From: Nocardiopsis suaedae
GTDB taxonomy: Bacteria > Actinomycetota > Actinomycetes > Streptosporangiales > Streptosporangiaceae
DNA length: 64,000 nt
Assembly: GCF_027706745.1 (NCBI RefSeq)
Contig: NZ_JAQFWP010000007.1
Span: forward strand, 82,654 to 146,653
Reading direction: 5' to 3'
Each line of letters begins with the position of its first letter. The first letter of the stretch is position 1. Below, piece after piece: positions 43,742-52,250 of the stretch. The position numbers were made by a program, and so were the translations under genes. The notes under the pieces were generated by a model. The model was not told where the DNA came from. It saw only the letters and a program-made list of their open reading frames with translations, and did no database searches.

Positions 43742-43891
43742 GCGCCGGTCTTCCTTGCTCGGGGGGCTTCGCCTCCGGTTATACCGAACGGTGACGACCG
43801 AGCCGAATCGGGCGATTCGCCCGCAAGGTCTCATCGCGCAGGGAGAGTGCGCGGGGGGGGGGAGGCCCACCGCCCCTTCCCCCTCGGAACC

Positions 43892-45028
43892 TCACACGGT
43901 TCCGGCGGCGGCCTCGGAGCCGGTGGCGGGCGTGGTCTCGAAGCGCAGGAACGCCGCCACACCGTCCTGGACGTCGGTGCCCCGCGGCAGCACCGTCACC
44001 GCCGCGTCCTGGGCCTGGGCGGCGCGCAGCGCGAGGGCGCCCGCCGGGGCGGCGAACGGGTCGCCCCGTCCCGCGAGCCCGTCAGGATCCGGGGCGACCT
44101 GTGTGCGGTCCTCCCGCAGCGCCCACAGGTCCCGGTCGGCCGCGCGCCCGGGGTCCAGCACGAGCCGCCCCACCTGCCCCCGGGACAGCGCCCGCGCGGT
44201 GGCGTCGGCCCCCGCCACCGCCAGCCCCTGGGCGGCCTGGTCGGGCAGGTCCACCAGAATCTGGGCGCGCAGCACGTCGGCCGTGCGGCGCAGGCCCTCG
44301 TCGACCCGGGTGCGCAGGCGGCGCAGGTCGTCGGGGTCGGCACGGCCCCCGCCCTCCAGCTCCACCATCAGGCCGCGGGTGCGCTCGCTCACGTGTTCGG
44401 TGATCAGATCCACCGCGCGCTTGTCGCCGCCGATGAAGACCGCCGCCGCGCCCACCGCCTCCACCGCCTCCTCGACCTCGCGGGCGGAGTTCTCGGCGTT
44501 GAGCCGCCAGACCTGCTCGGTGTGCTCCTGGTAGCGGCGCTGGCTCCACCCGCCGCTGGGCACCTTGGTGATGTGCAGGGTCGCGCCCGTGTAGTGGCGC
44601 TCGTCGACCAGCCCGCCTCCGGCCGGGTAGGCGTAGACGTCGGCTCCCGCCCGGTCGGCCGCCACCACCGCGTAGGCCACCGCCCCGTCGGTGTCGGCGA
44701 CCAGGTCGACGGTGTCGGCGACGGGCAGCCAGGCGCCGCGGTCGGCCGGGGGCGGCTGGGACAGGGTGAAGGCGCCGAGCAGGCGGCCCCCGGCGGCGAA
44801 CAGGGCCTCGCCCTGGGGGCCGGGGATGCCTTCGCCCCCGCCCGCGGCGGCCTCCAGCACCTCCAGGGTCAGCGGGTCGGCCCCCTGGTCCTGGAGCCCG
44901 TCGAGCACGGAGCGCAGGCGCAGGCGGATATGGTCGGCCGCGTTCTCCTCGGCCCGGGTGGTGTCCAGGTAGGCCGACGCCACCGGGCCGGACGCGGTGT
45001 ACAGGTGTTCCAGGAAGCGCAGATCCAT
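43892..45028 (-). CDS. baeRF2-like (Vms1/peptide-release-factor-related) protein
   Basis: A 378-residue protein beginning MDLRFLEHLYTASGPVASAYLDTTRAEENA, matching the Rv2629/baeRF2 group of archaeo-eukaryotic release-factor-like proteins, with a central region containing KVPSGGWSQRRYQEHTEQVWRLNAE and an FIGGDKRAVDLI core. Some family members associate with ribosomes and are induced under hypoxia or stress; the function here is unknown. It is on the same strand as the kinase gene, whose start lies 150 bp further along. Confidence 0.75.
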   Translation of the reverse strand: MDLRFLEHLYTASGPVASAYLDTTRAEENAADHIRLRLRSVLDGLQDQGADPLTLEVLEAAAGGGEGIPGPQGEALFAAGGRLLGAFTLSQPPPADRGAWLPVADTVDLVADTDGAVAYAVVAADRAGADVYAYPAGGGLVDERHYTGATLHITKVPSGGWSQRRYQEHTEQVWRLNAENSAREVEEAVEAVGAAAVFIGGDKRAVDLITEHVSERTRGLMVELEGGGRADPDDLRRLRTRVDEGLRRTADVLRAQILVDLPDQAAQGLAVAGADATARALSRGQVGRLVLDPGRAADRDLWALREDRTQVAPDPDGLAGRGDPFAAPAGALALRAAQAQDAAVTVLPRGTDVQDGVAAFLRFETTPATGSEAAAGTV

Positions 45029-45126
45029 GGCATGCGGGCCGGGGCCCGCCTCACCTCCCCCGTGAGCGGGACCGTCGCGGTCCCCCTCCCGCTGCCCCGA
45101 GCGGGCCAGGACATGCGCGCGGGCGC

Positions 45127-45858
45127 TTATCCCCCGCCTTCCCGAGGGCGCCACGTGCTCAGCCTCCCGCACATGCCGAAGTGCCGGGGGCCGGGCAACG
45201 GCTCGGTGCGCACCACGGCCGCCTCCTCCATGAGCCCCGGGTCGCCCTCGGCGAGGGACGCCAACTGGAGGCCTGTCCGCTCCGCCTCCCGTTGCGCGCC
45301 CTCGCGCCAGATCCGCTGCCATTCGGCCACGCGGGGGCGCACCAGCTCCGCAGCCGACCGGTGGAACCGGCGGAGCGCGTCCCCGCCCTCCCGCAGCACC
45401 GATGCGCGCAGTTCCCTGTAGCCCTCCAGGGCGAGGTCCCTGCGGGCCCTGGCCGCGGCGGCGCGTTCCTCCTCCGGGGCACCCTGGGGGAGGCGCGCCG
45501 CCGCTTCGTAGGCGTCGCCATCGGCCAGGACCCTGTCAGGGAACGTGAACACCGCGTCCCCGGCCTCGGGCAGCCCTGAGTTCTGCATGACGACGATGAT
45601 CTCCAGGCCGCCGGAGTTCACCAGCCGGTGCACGGTCCCCGGGGTGAACCACAGGAGGGTCCCGGGCTCCAAGGCGTCGGCCGTGGCGCCCTCAGGCGTG
45701 AGCGTGTGCACCTCACCGCTCCCCGCGACCACGATGTAGGCCTCCGACGAGGCGGTGTGCGTGTGGGGCGTGCCCCCGTGGAGGCCGTCCTCGGCCTGCC
45801 AGTCGTAGACCTCGAGCCTGCTGGCGGCGACCGCCCCGGGGAACGGTGGCGTGCTCAT
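45127..45858 (-). CDS. Cupin-domain protein of a LacI-controlled operon
   Basis: A 243-residue protein with a cupin barrel in the N-terminal half: THTASSEAYIVVAGSGEVHTL (first cupin motif with a split metal site) and LWFTPGTVHRLVNSGGLEIIVV (second motif). The C-terminal half is helical and Arg/Glu-rich with no recognised domain. It may bind or isomerise a sugar or sugar acid. ATG 45858 overlaps the previous gene's TGA (ATGA), and this is the last gene of the Gfo/Idh-DUF6807-cupin set. Confidence 0.75.
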   Translation of the reverse strand: MSTPPFPGAVAASRLEVYDWQAEDGLHGGTPHTHTASSEAYIVVAGSGEVHTLTPEGATADALEPGTLLWFTPGTVHRLVNSGGLEIIVVMQNSGLPEAGDAVFTFPDRVLADGDAYEAAARLPQGAPEEERAAAARARRDLALEGYRELRASVLREGGDALRRFHRSAAELVRPRVAEWQRIWREGAQREAERTGLQLASLAEGDPGLMEEAAVVRTEPLPGPRHFGMCGRLSTWRPREGGG

Positions 45859-46760
45859 GGCGCGTACTCCTCGGCGAGTCGATGGGCCTCCTCGGCGGTG
45901 CACTCCCGGTCGGCGACGACGATCCGGTGCCACAGGCGCAGGGCCTCGCCGGGCTCCAGGAAGAGCGGCTCGTCGAAGGCGGGGGAGGGGCAGAACGCCG
46001 GGAAGGCCTCCGAGCGCGCGAACCACCGGATCGGGACCGCGCCGCTCGTCGTCCCGGCGAAGGCGAGCACGGTGGCGCCGCCGTCGACCTCGTCGTGGCG
46101 GCCGGCGAAGGCGACCCACTCCGAACGGGTCCCCATCACCGCGTCCCCGCGGTCCCCCGCCTCGCTGTACACGCTGCACCCGGTCCAGGCCCGCGGCCCG
46201 CGCCAGAACAGGCCCGTATACCCTGCGGCCGGGCGGCCGTGCGTGGTCGGGCTGCCCAGTTCCAGCGCCGTGTCCCGGACGTTGGTCAGCGACGTCGCGA
46301 AGTCCAGCGCCCAGGTCCCGCGGCGCGTGTCGACCCCGTGGAAGCGGTGCGTGCGCTCCTCGGCGAGCCACCGCCGCCCGGTGGAGGCGGTCCAGGACAG
46401 GTGCTCGGTGAACACGGCCCCGCCCTCGCCCCCGCCGAGCTCCTCGAACCGCTCATGGGCGATGGTGCCCAGGTTGTCGAGCCGCACGTAGCCCTGGCCG
46501 TGTACGTAGGTGGGGCCGCCCCAGAAGTTCTGCCCCGACACGTGCGACCAGGTCATCTGCAGGCCCTTGTGCCAGCGGTGGTCCCAGGGCCGCACCGCCG
46601 TGACCGGGGCGCCGCCCAGGGTGCGCAGCGGGTGCAGGTAGGGCTTGGGGGCCTCCGCGGCGGGGGCCCCGGGGTCCAGGACGTAGCGGGCGATCTCGGT
46701 CCCCGCGGCCGTGACGGACAGGGCGCCGCCGTCCCGGGCGGCCTTCGGCTGTTCAGGCAC
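45855..46760 (-). CDS. DUF6807 (PmoA-like) family protein
   Basis: A 301-residue protein with AAEAPKPYLHPLRTLGG, DHRWHKGLQMTWSHVSGQNFWGG and GTWALDFATSL, the conserved features of DUF6807, formerly named after methane monooxygenase for no functional reason. It occurs almost always with Gfo/Idh/MocA oxidoreductases in sugar or uronic acid catabolism. GTG 46760 overlaps the end of the Gfo/Idh gene by eight bases, so the genes are translationally coupled. Confidence 0.82.
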   Translation of the reverse strand: MPEQPKAARDGGALSVTAAGTEIARYVLDPGAPAAEAPKPYLHPLRTLGGAPVTAVRPWDHRWHKGLQMTWSHVSGQNFWGGPTYVHGQGYVRLDNLGTIAHERFEELGGGEGGAVFTEHLSWTASTGRRWLAEERTHRFHGVDTRRGTWALDFATSLTNVRDTALELGSPTTHGRPAAGYTGLFWRGPRAWTGCSVYSEAGDRGDAVMGTRSEWVAFAGRHDEVDGGATVLAFAGTTSGAVPIRWFARSEAFPAFCPSPAFDEPLFLEPGEALRLWHRIVVADRECTAEEAHRLAEEYAP

Positions 46761-47880
46761 CGGTGCGCACCTCCAGGGCGGAGGCGGCCGCGGCGGGGTC
46801 GCCTCCGTGCATCGCGTGGTAGAAAGCGCTTTCTGGGCCGAGCCGCGAACGGCGCACCGTGCCGCCGCCCAGCGCCGACCGGTACATCCCGGCGATGAGC
46901 TCCAGGACCCGCCGCCCGTCGCGGCCGCTCGCCGGGGGCCGCTCCCCGCGCTCCATCGCGTCCAGGAGCGCCTCCAACTGCGCCCGGTGCGAGCTGGGCA
47001 CGTCCTCATCCGGCGGCCAGGAGGCGGCCGCGGCCGCCCCCTCCGGGTGCGGGGCGGGCGTCCACCGCCAGTGCCCGTTGCCGTAGCCGTACAGGTGCTC
47101 CAGCTCCACCGTGGCGTGCTCGAAGTCCAGGCGCAGGTAGCTGGTCTCCCGAGGGGAGAGCAGGCTGTTGGCGACCGACACCGTCGCGCCGGAGGCGAAG
47201 CGGACGACCGCCATCGCCACGTCCTCGGTCTCGGTCGCCCGCGCCGCGGTGGACATCACGGCCGTCACCTCCGTCCAGTCCCCGAGCAGGGACAGCGCCA
47301 GGTCCATCTGGTGGATGCCGTGGCCCAGGGTCGGGCCGCCGCCCTCGGTCTCCCAGCGGCCGCGCCAGGGCGCCTCGAAGTAGGCGGGGGAGCGGTACCA
47401 GAGCGTGTTGCACACCCCCACCAGGGGGCGTCCGAGGGTGCCGTCGGCGATGCGCCGCCGCAGGTGCTCGGCGCCGGAGCCGAACCGGTGCTGGAACACA
47501 TAGGAGGCGAACGGGCCGTCCGCCCCCTCGTGCCGCATCACCGCGTCGTACTCGGCCAGGGACAGCGCGGGCGGCTTCTCGCACCACACCCAGGCGCCGC
47601 TGTCCAGGCTCGCGGCCGCCGCCTCCCGGTGCGCGGCGGGCGGGGCGCAGACGAGGACGAGGTCGGGGGCCTCGGCGGCGAGCATGGCGTCCAGGGCGGT
47701 GTAGCGCCCGGGGACGCCCCACTCGGCGGCGGTCGCGGCCAGCAGCGCCTCGTCCGGCTCGACGAGGGCGACCGCCTCCACCCGGCCGGGCAGGGCGGCG
47801 AGCGCGGGCAGGTGCCGTCCGCGGGCGATGCCGCCGCACCCGACGACGGCCGCGCGGATCGGTGGACGGGGTCGGGACAC
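46753..47880 (-). CDS. Gfo/Idh/MocA family oxidoreductase
   Basis: A 375-residue NAD(P)-dependent dehydrogenase. Rossmann motif AAVVGCGGIARGRHLPAL, catalytic-region CEKPPALS (EKP) and a C-terminal GHGIHQMDLALSL with the His of the substrate site. These enzymes oxidise a sugar, inositol or glycoside at a secondary hydroxyl. It is the first gene of a three-gene operon that diverges from a LacI regulator, with two operator-like palindromes between. GTG 47880 has GGAGG just upstream. Confidence 0.9.
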   Translation of the reverse strand: MSRPRPPIRAAVVGCGGIARGRHLPALAALPGRVEAVALVEPDEALLAATAAEWGVPGRYTALDAMLAAEAPDLVLVCAPPAAHREAAAASLDSGAWVWCEKPPALSLAEYDAVMRHEGADGPFASYVFQHRFGSGAEHLRRRIADGTLGRPLVGVCNTLWYRSPAYFEAPWRGRWETEGGGPTLGHGIHQMDLALSLLGDWTEVTAVMSTAARATETEDVAMAVVRFASGATVSVANSLLSPRETSYLRLDFEHATVELEHLYGYGNGHWRWTPAPHPEGAAAAASWPPDEDVPSSHRAQLEALLDAMERGERPPASGRDGRRVLELIAGMYRSALGGGTVRRSRLGPESAFYHAMHGGDPAAAASALEVRTGA

Positions 47881-47907
47881 GGGGCCTCCTCGGGGGCCGG
47901 CCGAAAA

Positions 47908-47953
47908 GGTGAACGTTCACCATGGTGTCGCGGTTAACCTAGTGATCGTTCAC
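47908..47953. promoter_or_regulatory. Two LacI-type operators between divergent genes
   Basis: GGTGAACGTTCACC (47908-47921) is a perfect 14-bp palindrome centred on CG, the hallmark of LacI-family operators. A second near-copy, GTGATCGTTCAC (47942-47953), has one mismatch. Together they flank the Gfo/Idh promoter and that of the LacI gene, so both can be repressed. Confidence 0.75.
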
Positions 47954-48033
47954 AAAAGCCGTCAAGGCGGGTCCCGCGCCCGGAGCCGGACACGGATCGG
48001 GAGTCCGGGCCGGGGACACGGATCGGGGGCACG

Positions 48034-49068
48034 ATGGGCGCGTCCGGCGCACCGCACCGCAGGCCGACCATGAAGGAGGTGGCCCGCGCGGCGGGGGTCT
48101 CGCACCAGACCGTCTCGCGCTACCTGCGCTTCGAGGGGGCCGGGCTCAAGGAGGCCACCCGGGAGCGGGTGGCCGCCGCGGTCGAGGAGCTGGGGTACCG
48201 CCCCGACCCCATCGCCCGCTCGATGCGCACCCGCCGCACCGGGCGCCTGGCGGTCCTGCTGCCCGGCGTGGGCGCCTCCGGGCCGGGGCGCACACTGGTC
48301 GGCGCCGTGGCCGCCGCCCGCGCCGCCGGGTACGCCGCCGAGGTGCTCAGCGTCGGGGGCGGCGCGCGGGAGCGGGCCGAGCGTCTGGCCGAGCTGGCCG
48401 GATCCGGACAGGTCGAGGGCGTGCTGTCGCTGGCGCCGACCGCGCTCGGCGCGGCCCCGCCGCCCCCGGGCGAGGCGGCCGTGGTCGTCTCCGCGGACTA
48501 CGACGACCGCATGCGCGGCATCGGTGCGCCGGCCGACGGGGCACCGGTCGCCGACCTGGTGGCGGGCCTGGCCGCGGGAGGGCACCGGCGGTTCCTGCAC
48601 GTGGCGGGGGACCAGGGGTTCGCCTCGGCGCGCGGGCGCCGGCGGGCCTACCTGGAGATCGTCGAGCGCCTGGGCCTGGAGTCGCACGGCGTCGCCGACG
48701 GCGACTGGTCGGCCGAGTCCGGGCGCGCGGCCGTGCGCGACCTGCCCGAGGGCTCCGGCGTGACCGCCGTCATCGCGGGCAACGACGTGGTCGCCGCCGG
48801 GGCGGTGCGCGGCGCCCTGGAGCGCGGCTGGAGCGTGCCCGGCGACATCAGCGTGACCGGCTGGGACGATGACCCTGTGGCCGCCTACCTCTCCCCGGCC
48901 CTGACCACGGTCGCCGTCGACCTGGAACGGGTCGGGGCGCGCGCCATGGAACGCCTGATCGCCGCGGTGCACGGGCGCGAGGCCGAGGAGCCGTGCGAGC
49001 CGCTCACCCGGGTCGTCTGGCGCGAGTCGACCGGCCCCGCGCCGCGTGTGCGGCGCGGCGGCGAATGA
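48034..49068 (+). CDS. LacI family transcriptional regulator
   Basis: A 344-residue repressor. The N-terminal helix-turn-helix and hinge (TMKEVARAAGVSHQTVSRYL through GYRPDPIARSMRT) are classic; the rest is the periplasmic-binding-protein-like effector domain with LAVLLPG, VTAVIAGNDVVAAGAVRGAL and SVTGWDDDPVAAYLSPALTTV. It probably senses a sugar or sugar acid and controls the divergent Gfo/Idh-DUF6807-cupin operon through the two palindromes at 47908-47953. GGGGG precedes ATG 48034. Confidence 0.9.
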   Translation: MGASGAPHRRPTMKEVARAAGVSHQTVSRYLRFEGAGLKEATRERVAAAVEELGYRPDPIARSMRTRRTGRLAVLLPGVGASGPGRTLVGAVAAARAAGYAAEVLSVGGGARERAERLAELAGSGQVEGVLSLAPTALGAAPPPPGEAAVVVSADYDDRMRGIGAPADGAPVADLVAGLAAGGHRRFLHVAGDQGFASARGRRRAYLEIVERLGLESHGVADGDWSAESGRAAVRDLPEGSGVTAVIAGNDVVAAGAVRGALERGWSVPGDISVTGWDDDPVAAYLSPALTTVAVDLERVGARAMERLIAAVHGREAEEPCEPLTRVVWRESTGPAPRVRRGGE

Positions 49069-49087
49069 CCGATCGACAGGAGGCGAC

Positions 49088-49828
49088 GTGTCGGCCGCGC
49101 ATCAAAAGGAGATCGGGGACGCCTTCGGGAAGGCCCTTCTCGATTGCTGGCGGGGCGGGGCGCGCCCCGGGCTCGTGGACGAGGTGGTCGAACGCGACGA
49201 CGGGACCGTCTCGCGGTCCGACATCACCAAGTACTTCACCGCCCCGGCCGACATGGCGGGTCCCGACCGGGAGGTCCTGGAGGCGGCGCACGGGCGCACG
49301 CTGGATGTGGGGTGCGGTGCCGGACGCCACCTGACCGCCCTGCGCGAGGCGGGCGTCTCCGCCGTGGGGATGGACGCCTCACCGGGCGCGGTGGAGGTGG
49401 CGCGCGCCCGCGGATGCGACGCCGTCGTCGCCGACGCGTCGCGGCCTCCCGACGGCCCCTTCGACACGATCGTGCTGCTCGGGGCGAACCTGGGGCTCCT
49501 GGCCGACGCGGACCGGGCGCCCGGGGTGTTGCGGGCGCTGGCGGCCCGCGCCCGTCCGGGGGCACGGCTCTTCGGAACCGGCCTCGACCCCTATCACGAC
49601 GCGGAGCGGCACCGCGCCTACCACGCGTCCAACAGGCGCAGGGGGCGCATGCCGGGCCAGGTGCGCATGCGCGTCCACCACGGTGACCTGGTCACCGACT
49701 GGTTCGACTACCTGCACTCCAGCCCCGACGAGCTGGCGGGCTTCACCGCGGGCACACCGTGGACCGTCACCGGGATCCGCCGCGACGGCGCCCACTACCT
49801 GGCCGTGCTCGCACTCGCGGACGAGTGA
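49088..49828 (+). CDS. SAM-dependent methyltransferase
   Basis: A 246-residue protein with motif I TLDVGCGAGRHLTALREAG, VGMDASPGAVEVARARGC, DTIVLLGANLGLL and ARPGARLFGTGLDPY, a class I methyltransferase. GTG 49088 with CAGGAGG at 49078-49084 fixes the start. It follows the LacI gene by 19 bases, possibly by read-through, but the substrate is unknown. Confidence 0.8.
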   Translation: MSAAHQKEIGDAFGKALLDCWRGGARPGLVDEVVERDDGTVSRSDITKYFTAPADMAGPDREVLEAAHGRTLDVGCGAGRHLTALREAGVSAVGMDASPGAVEVARARGCDAVVADASRPPDGPFDTIVLLGANLGLLADADRAPGVLRALAARARPGARLFGTGLDPYHDAERHRAYHASNRRRGRMPGQVRMRVHHGDLVTDWFDYLHSSPDELAGFTAGTPWTVTGIRRDGAHYLAVLALADE

Positions 49829-49913
49829 ACGGGGCGTGAGTCCCGGGCCGGTCCGGGTAGCGGACGGGGGAGAGCGGGGCATGCGCCGCCGACGAGCGCG
49901 AAAGGGGGCGGGC

Positions 49914-50933
49914 ATGGCACACCGCAGAGGGGTCGCCGTGGTCACCGGGGCGAGCGCGGGCGTGGGGCGGGAGACCGCCCGGCGGCTCGCGGACGAGGGA
50001 TGGGACGTGGGCCTGATCGCCCGCGGCGACGCGGGACTGGACGGCGCGGCCCACGACGTCCGCGCGGCCGGGCGCAGCGCCCTCCCCGTCGTCGCGGACA
50101 CCTCCCGGGAGAAGGCGGTCGAGCGTGCGGCCGACCGGGTCACCGAGGAGCTCGGACCGATCGACGTGTGGGTCAACAACGCCATGGTGACCCTGCTGTC
50201 CCCGGTCGTGGACGCCGAGGCGGACGAGTACAGGCGCGTCACCGAGGTCTGCTACCTGGGCTACGTCCATGGCACCCGCGCCGCGCTGCGCCGGATGCGG
50301 CCGCGGGACCGCGGCGTGATCGTCCAGGTCGGATCGGCGCTGGCGTTCCGCGGCATCCCGCTGCAGTCGGCCTACTGCGCCGCCAAGCACGCGGTGCGCG
50401 GGTTCACCGGGGCGCTGCGCGCCGAACTCGCCCACGAGCGGTCGGGGGTGCGCGTCACCGAGGTGCACCTGCCCGCGGTGAACACGCCCCAGTTCGGCTG
50501 GATGCGCACCCGGACCCGGGGCCGCCCCCGGCCGGTCGCCCCGGTCTTCGACCCGGCGGTGGCCGCACGGGCGATCGCGCACGCGGTGCGGCACCCGCGG
50601 CACCGCGGCTACCTGGTCGGGGCCTCGACCGTCGGCACGGTGGCCGCCTCCCGCCTGGCGCCTCACCTGGTGGACCTGCGCCTGGGGCGCACGGGCTTCG
50701 CCGCCCAGCAGCGCCGGACGCCGGTGCGCCCGGACCGCGGCGACAACCTGTTCTCCCCGCTGGACACCGGCGGCCCGGAGGCCGACCGGGGGGCGCGTGG
50801 GCCGGTCGACGCCGAGGCGCGCTCCCGCAGCCTCCAGGCGTGGGCGGACCGCCACCGGGGAGCCCTGGCGTCCGCCGTCCTCCTGGGGGCGGCGGCCACG
50901 GCCGCAGCCGTCGCCGTCCGCCGCCGCCTCTAG
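49914..50933 (+). CDS. SDR family oxidoreductase with C-terminal membrane tail
   Basis: A 339-residue protein. The SDR core (1-250) has VVTGASAGVGRETA (nucleotide motif), NNAMVTLLS, the Ser in IVQVGSALAF and catalytic Tyr-x-x-x-Lys in SAYCAAKHAVRGF. The C-terminal third is Arg/Pro-rich with a hydrophobic end (ALASAVLLGAAATAAAVAV) that could anchor it to a membrane. ATG 49914 follows AAAGGGGG. The stop codon TAG (50931-50933) lies in the terminal CTAG of a MITE inserted at this exact point, so the C-terminus may be altered. Confidence 0.8.
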   Translation: MAHRRGVAVVTGASAGVGRETARRLADEGWDVGLIARGDAGLDGAAHDVRAAGRSALPVVADTSREKAVERAADRVTEELGPIDVWVNNAMVTLLSPVVDAEADEYRRVTEVCYLGYVHGTRAALRRMRPRDRGVIVQVGSALAFRGIPLQSAYCAAKHAVRGFTGALRAELAHERSGVRVTEVHLPAVNTPQFGWMRTRTRGRPRPVAPVFDPAVAARAIAHAVRHPRHRGYLVGASTVGTVAASRLAPHLVDLRLGRTGFAAQQRRTPVRPDRGDNLFSPLDTGGPEADRGARGPVDAEARSRSLQAWADRHRGALASAVLLGAAATAAAVAVRRRL

Positions 50934-51058
50934 GGTGTGTTCATTGGAGGCTTCTCGATCAGCGAGCGTCGTTCGGGCCCCCGCTGCGCGATGATCGCGA
51001 AGCGGCGCAGTAGGGGCGTGGTCGCGAGCCGAAAATGATCCAAGAAACACGCCCTAGC
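50930..51058. mobile_element. MITE (non-autonomous element, TA target), about 125 bp
   Basis: The left end reads CTAGGGTGTGTTCATTGGA and the right end, on the other strand, CTAGGGCGTGTTTCTTGGA, matching at 16 of 19. TA dinucleotides at 50931-50932 and 51056-51057 fit a TA duplication. The interior has no transposase and carries a GCTGCGC...GCGCAG fold. The left TA sits in the stop codon of the SDR gene. It is related in end sequence, not in interior, to the 33561 element. Confidence 0.7.
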
Positions 51059-51072
51059 CCGGATCCGGGCGG

Positions 51073-52113
51073 TCAGCGGGTGTGGAAGACGGCCAGGCGG
51101 CCGCGGTGCTTGTGGAAGCGGAGCGTGGCCGGGGCGGGGGCGGTCTCCCCGTCGCAGGCCACCCGCAACTCGGCGGCTTCGGCGGTGATGGTGATCCAGG
51201 GCGTGCGCCAGTGCTTGTAGCCGCTCGCCGGACCCCAGTCGCCCAGCACGAGGGCGAGCCCTCCGCGCAGCCGCCGGAACGGGCGCCGCGCCCGCAGGAC
51301 GCGTACGTCGAGCATGCCGTCGTCCAGCCGTTCGCGGCGTGCGGGCAGCAACGCGCGGGTGCGGTGGCGGCCGTTGCCGACGAACACCCACCAGGCGTGG
51401 TAGGTGTGCCCGTGGACGGCGATGTCCACGGGGTCGGCCTCGCTCATGGCGCGCCAGGCGGCCACCACCAGCGACGGCCAGGTGCCCATGCGCGGGCGGA
51501 GTTGTTCCCGCAGGTCGAAGAGGCGGGCTTGGACCCCGAACGAGGCCGTGTTCAGGAAGATCCGGCCGTCCACCTCCCCGACGTCCACCCCGCCCAGCCG
51601 TTGCCGCCGGTAGGCGCGCACCGCGTCGTCCACCGTCGCCAGGCCGAGGGTGGCGGCGAAGTTGTTCAGCGTCCCGCCCGGCAGCGGGAGCAGCGGGCGG
51701 CCATGGCGGAGCGCGGCGGCCGCCCCGGCCCGAACGGTGCCGTCCCCGCCGAGTACGCCCAGCACCCGGCACCGCTCGGCGGCATCGTCCAGCAGGTCGG
51801 CCAGGTCCTCCAGGGCTTCCGGGCGGCGGATCTCGGCGGCGGGCAGCTGCTCGCGGAGCCGGTCGACCGGCGTCGGGCCGCCCCGGGCCGAGGCCGGGCC
51901 GTCGCCCGCGCCGGCGTTGACCACGATGACGAGCCCTCGCCCGGTCGCGTCGACATCGGGGGAGGCGGCCGGGGCGGTGCTCAGCCCCCGATCGGGTCGG
52001 CGCCGCGACGCCGTCAAGCGCCAGGCCACCAGTCCCGCGACCGCGCCCGCCGCGGCCCACGACGCAGCCCGCCGTACCGCGCCGGGCCGGCGCGATCCGC
52101 TTCGCCGCTTCAC
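51073..52113 (-). CDS. Diacylglycerol kinase catalytic-domain protein
   Basis: A 346-residue protein with an N-terminal basic region plus a hydrophobic helix (AASWAAAGAVAGLVAWRL), then the lipid-kinase domain: LVIVVNAGAGDG, VLGVLGGDGTVRAGAAAAL (GGDGT) and PLLPLPGGTLNNFAATLG. It should phosphorylate a lipid such as diacylglycerol or a related alcohol. GTG 52113 has GAGG just upstream. It ends 15 bases before a MITE and is isolated from the CPBP protease gene. Confidence 0.88.
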   Translation of the reverse strand: MKRRSGSRRPGAVRRAASWAAAGAVAGLVAWRLTASRRRPDRGLSTAPAASPDVDATGRGLVIVVNAGAGDGPASARGGPTPVDRLREQLPAAEIRRPEALEDLADLLDDAAERCRVLGVLGGDGTVRAGAAAALRHGRPLLPLPGGTLNNFAATLGLATVDDAVRAYRRQRLGGVDVGEVDGRIFLNTASFGVQARLFDLREQLRPRMGTWPSLVVAAWRAMSEADPVDIAVHGHTYHAWWVFVGNGRHRTRALLPARRERLDDGMLDVRVLRARRPFRRLRGGLALVLGDWGPASGYKHWRTPWITITAEAAELRVACDGETAPAPATLRFHKHRGRLAVFHTR

Positions 52114-52250
52114 ATCCTCACCCTCCCGGCGCGATGACGACCAGGTCCATTTCACATTCACAGTACGCCGGAATCGGACACGCGCATCGTGGGCCGTCGC
52201 CGACCCGCGGAGGCCGTCCCGGCCCATTGCGGGGTGGGCTGCTCTTCGCC

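Noticed and set aside
40664..45421. A 1,585-residue plus-strand frame over the kinase and baeRF genes
   Set aside because: Composition is low-complexity Arg/Gly/Pro and has no motif; the opposite strand encodes recognisable proteins.
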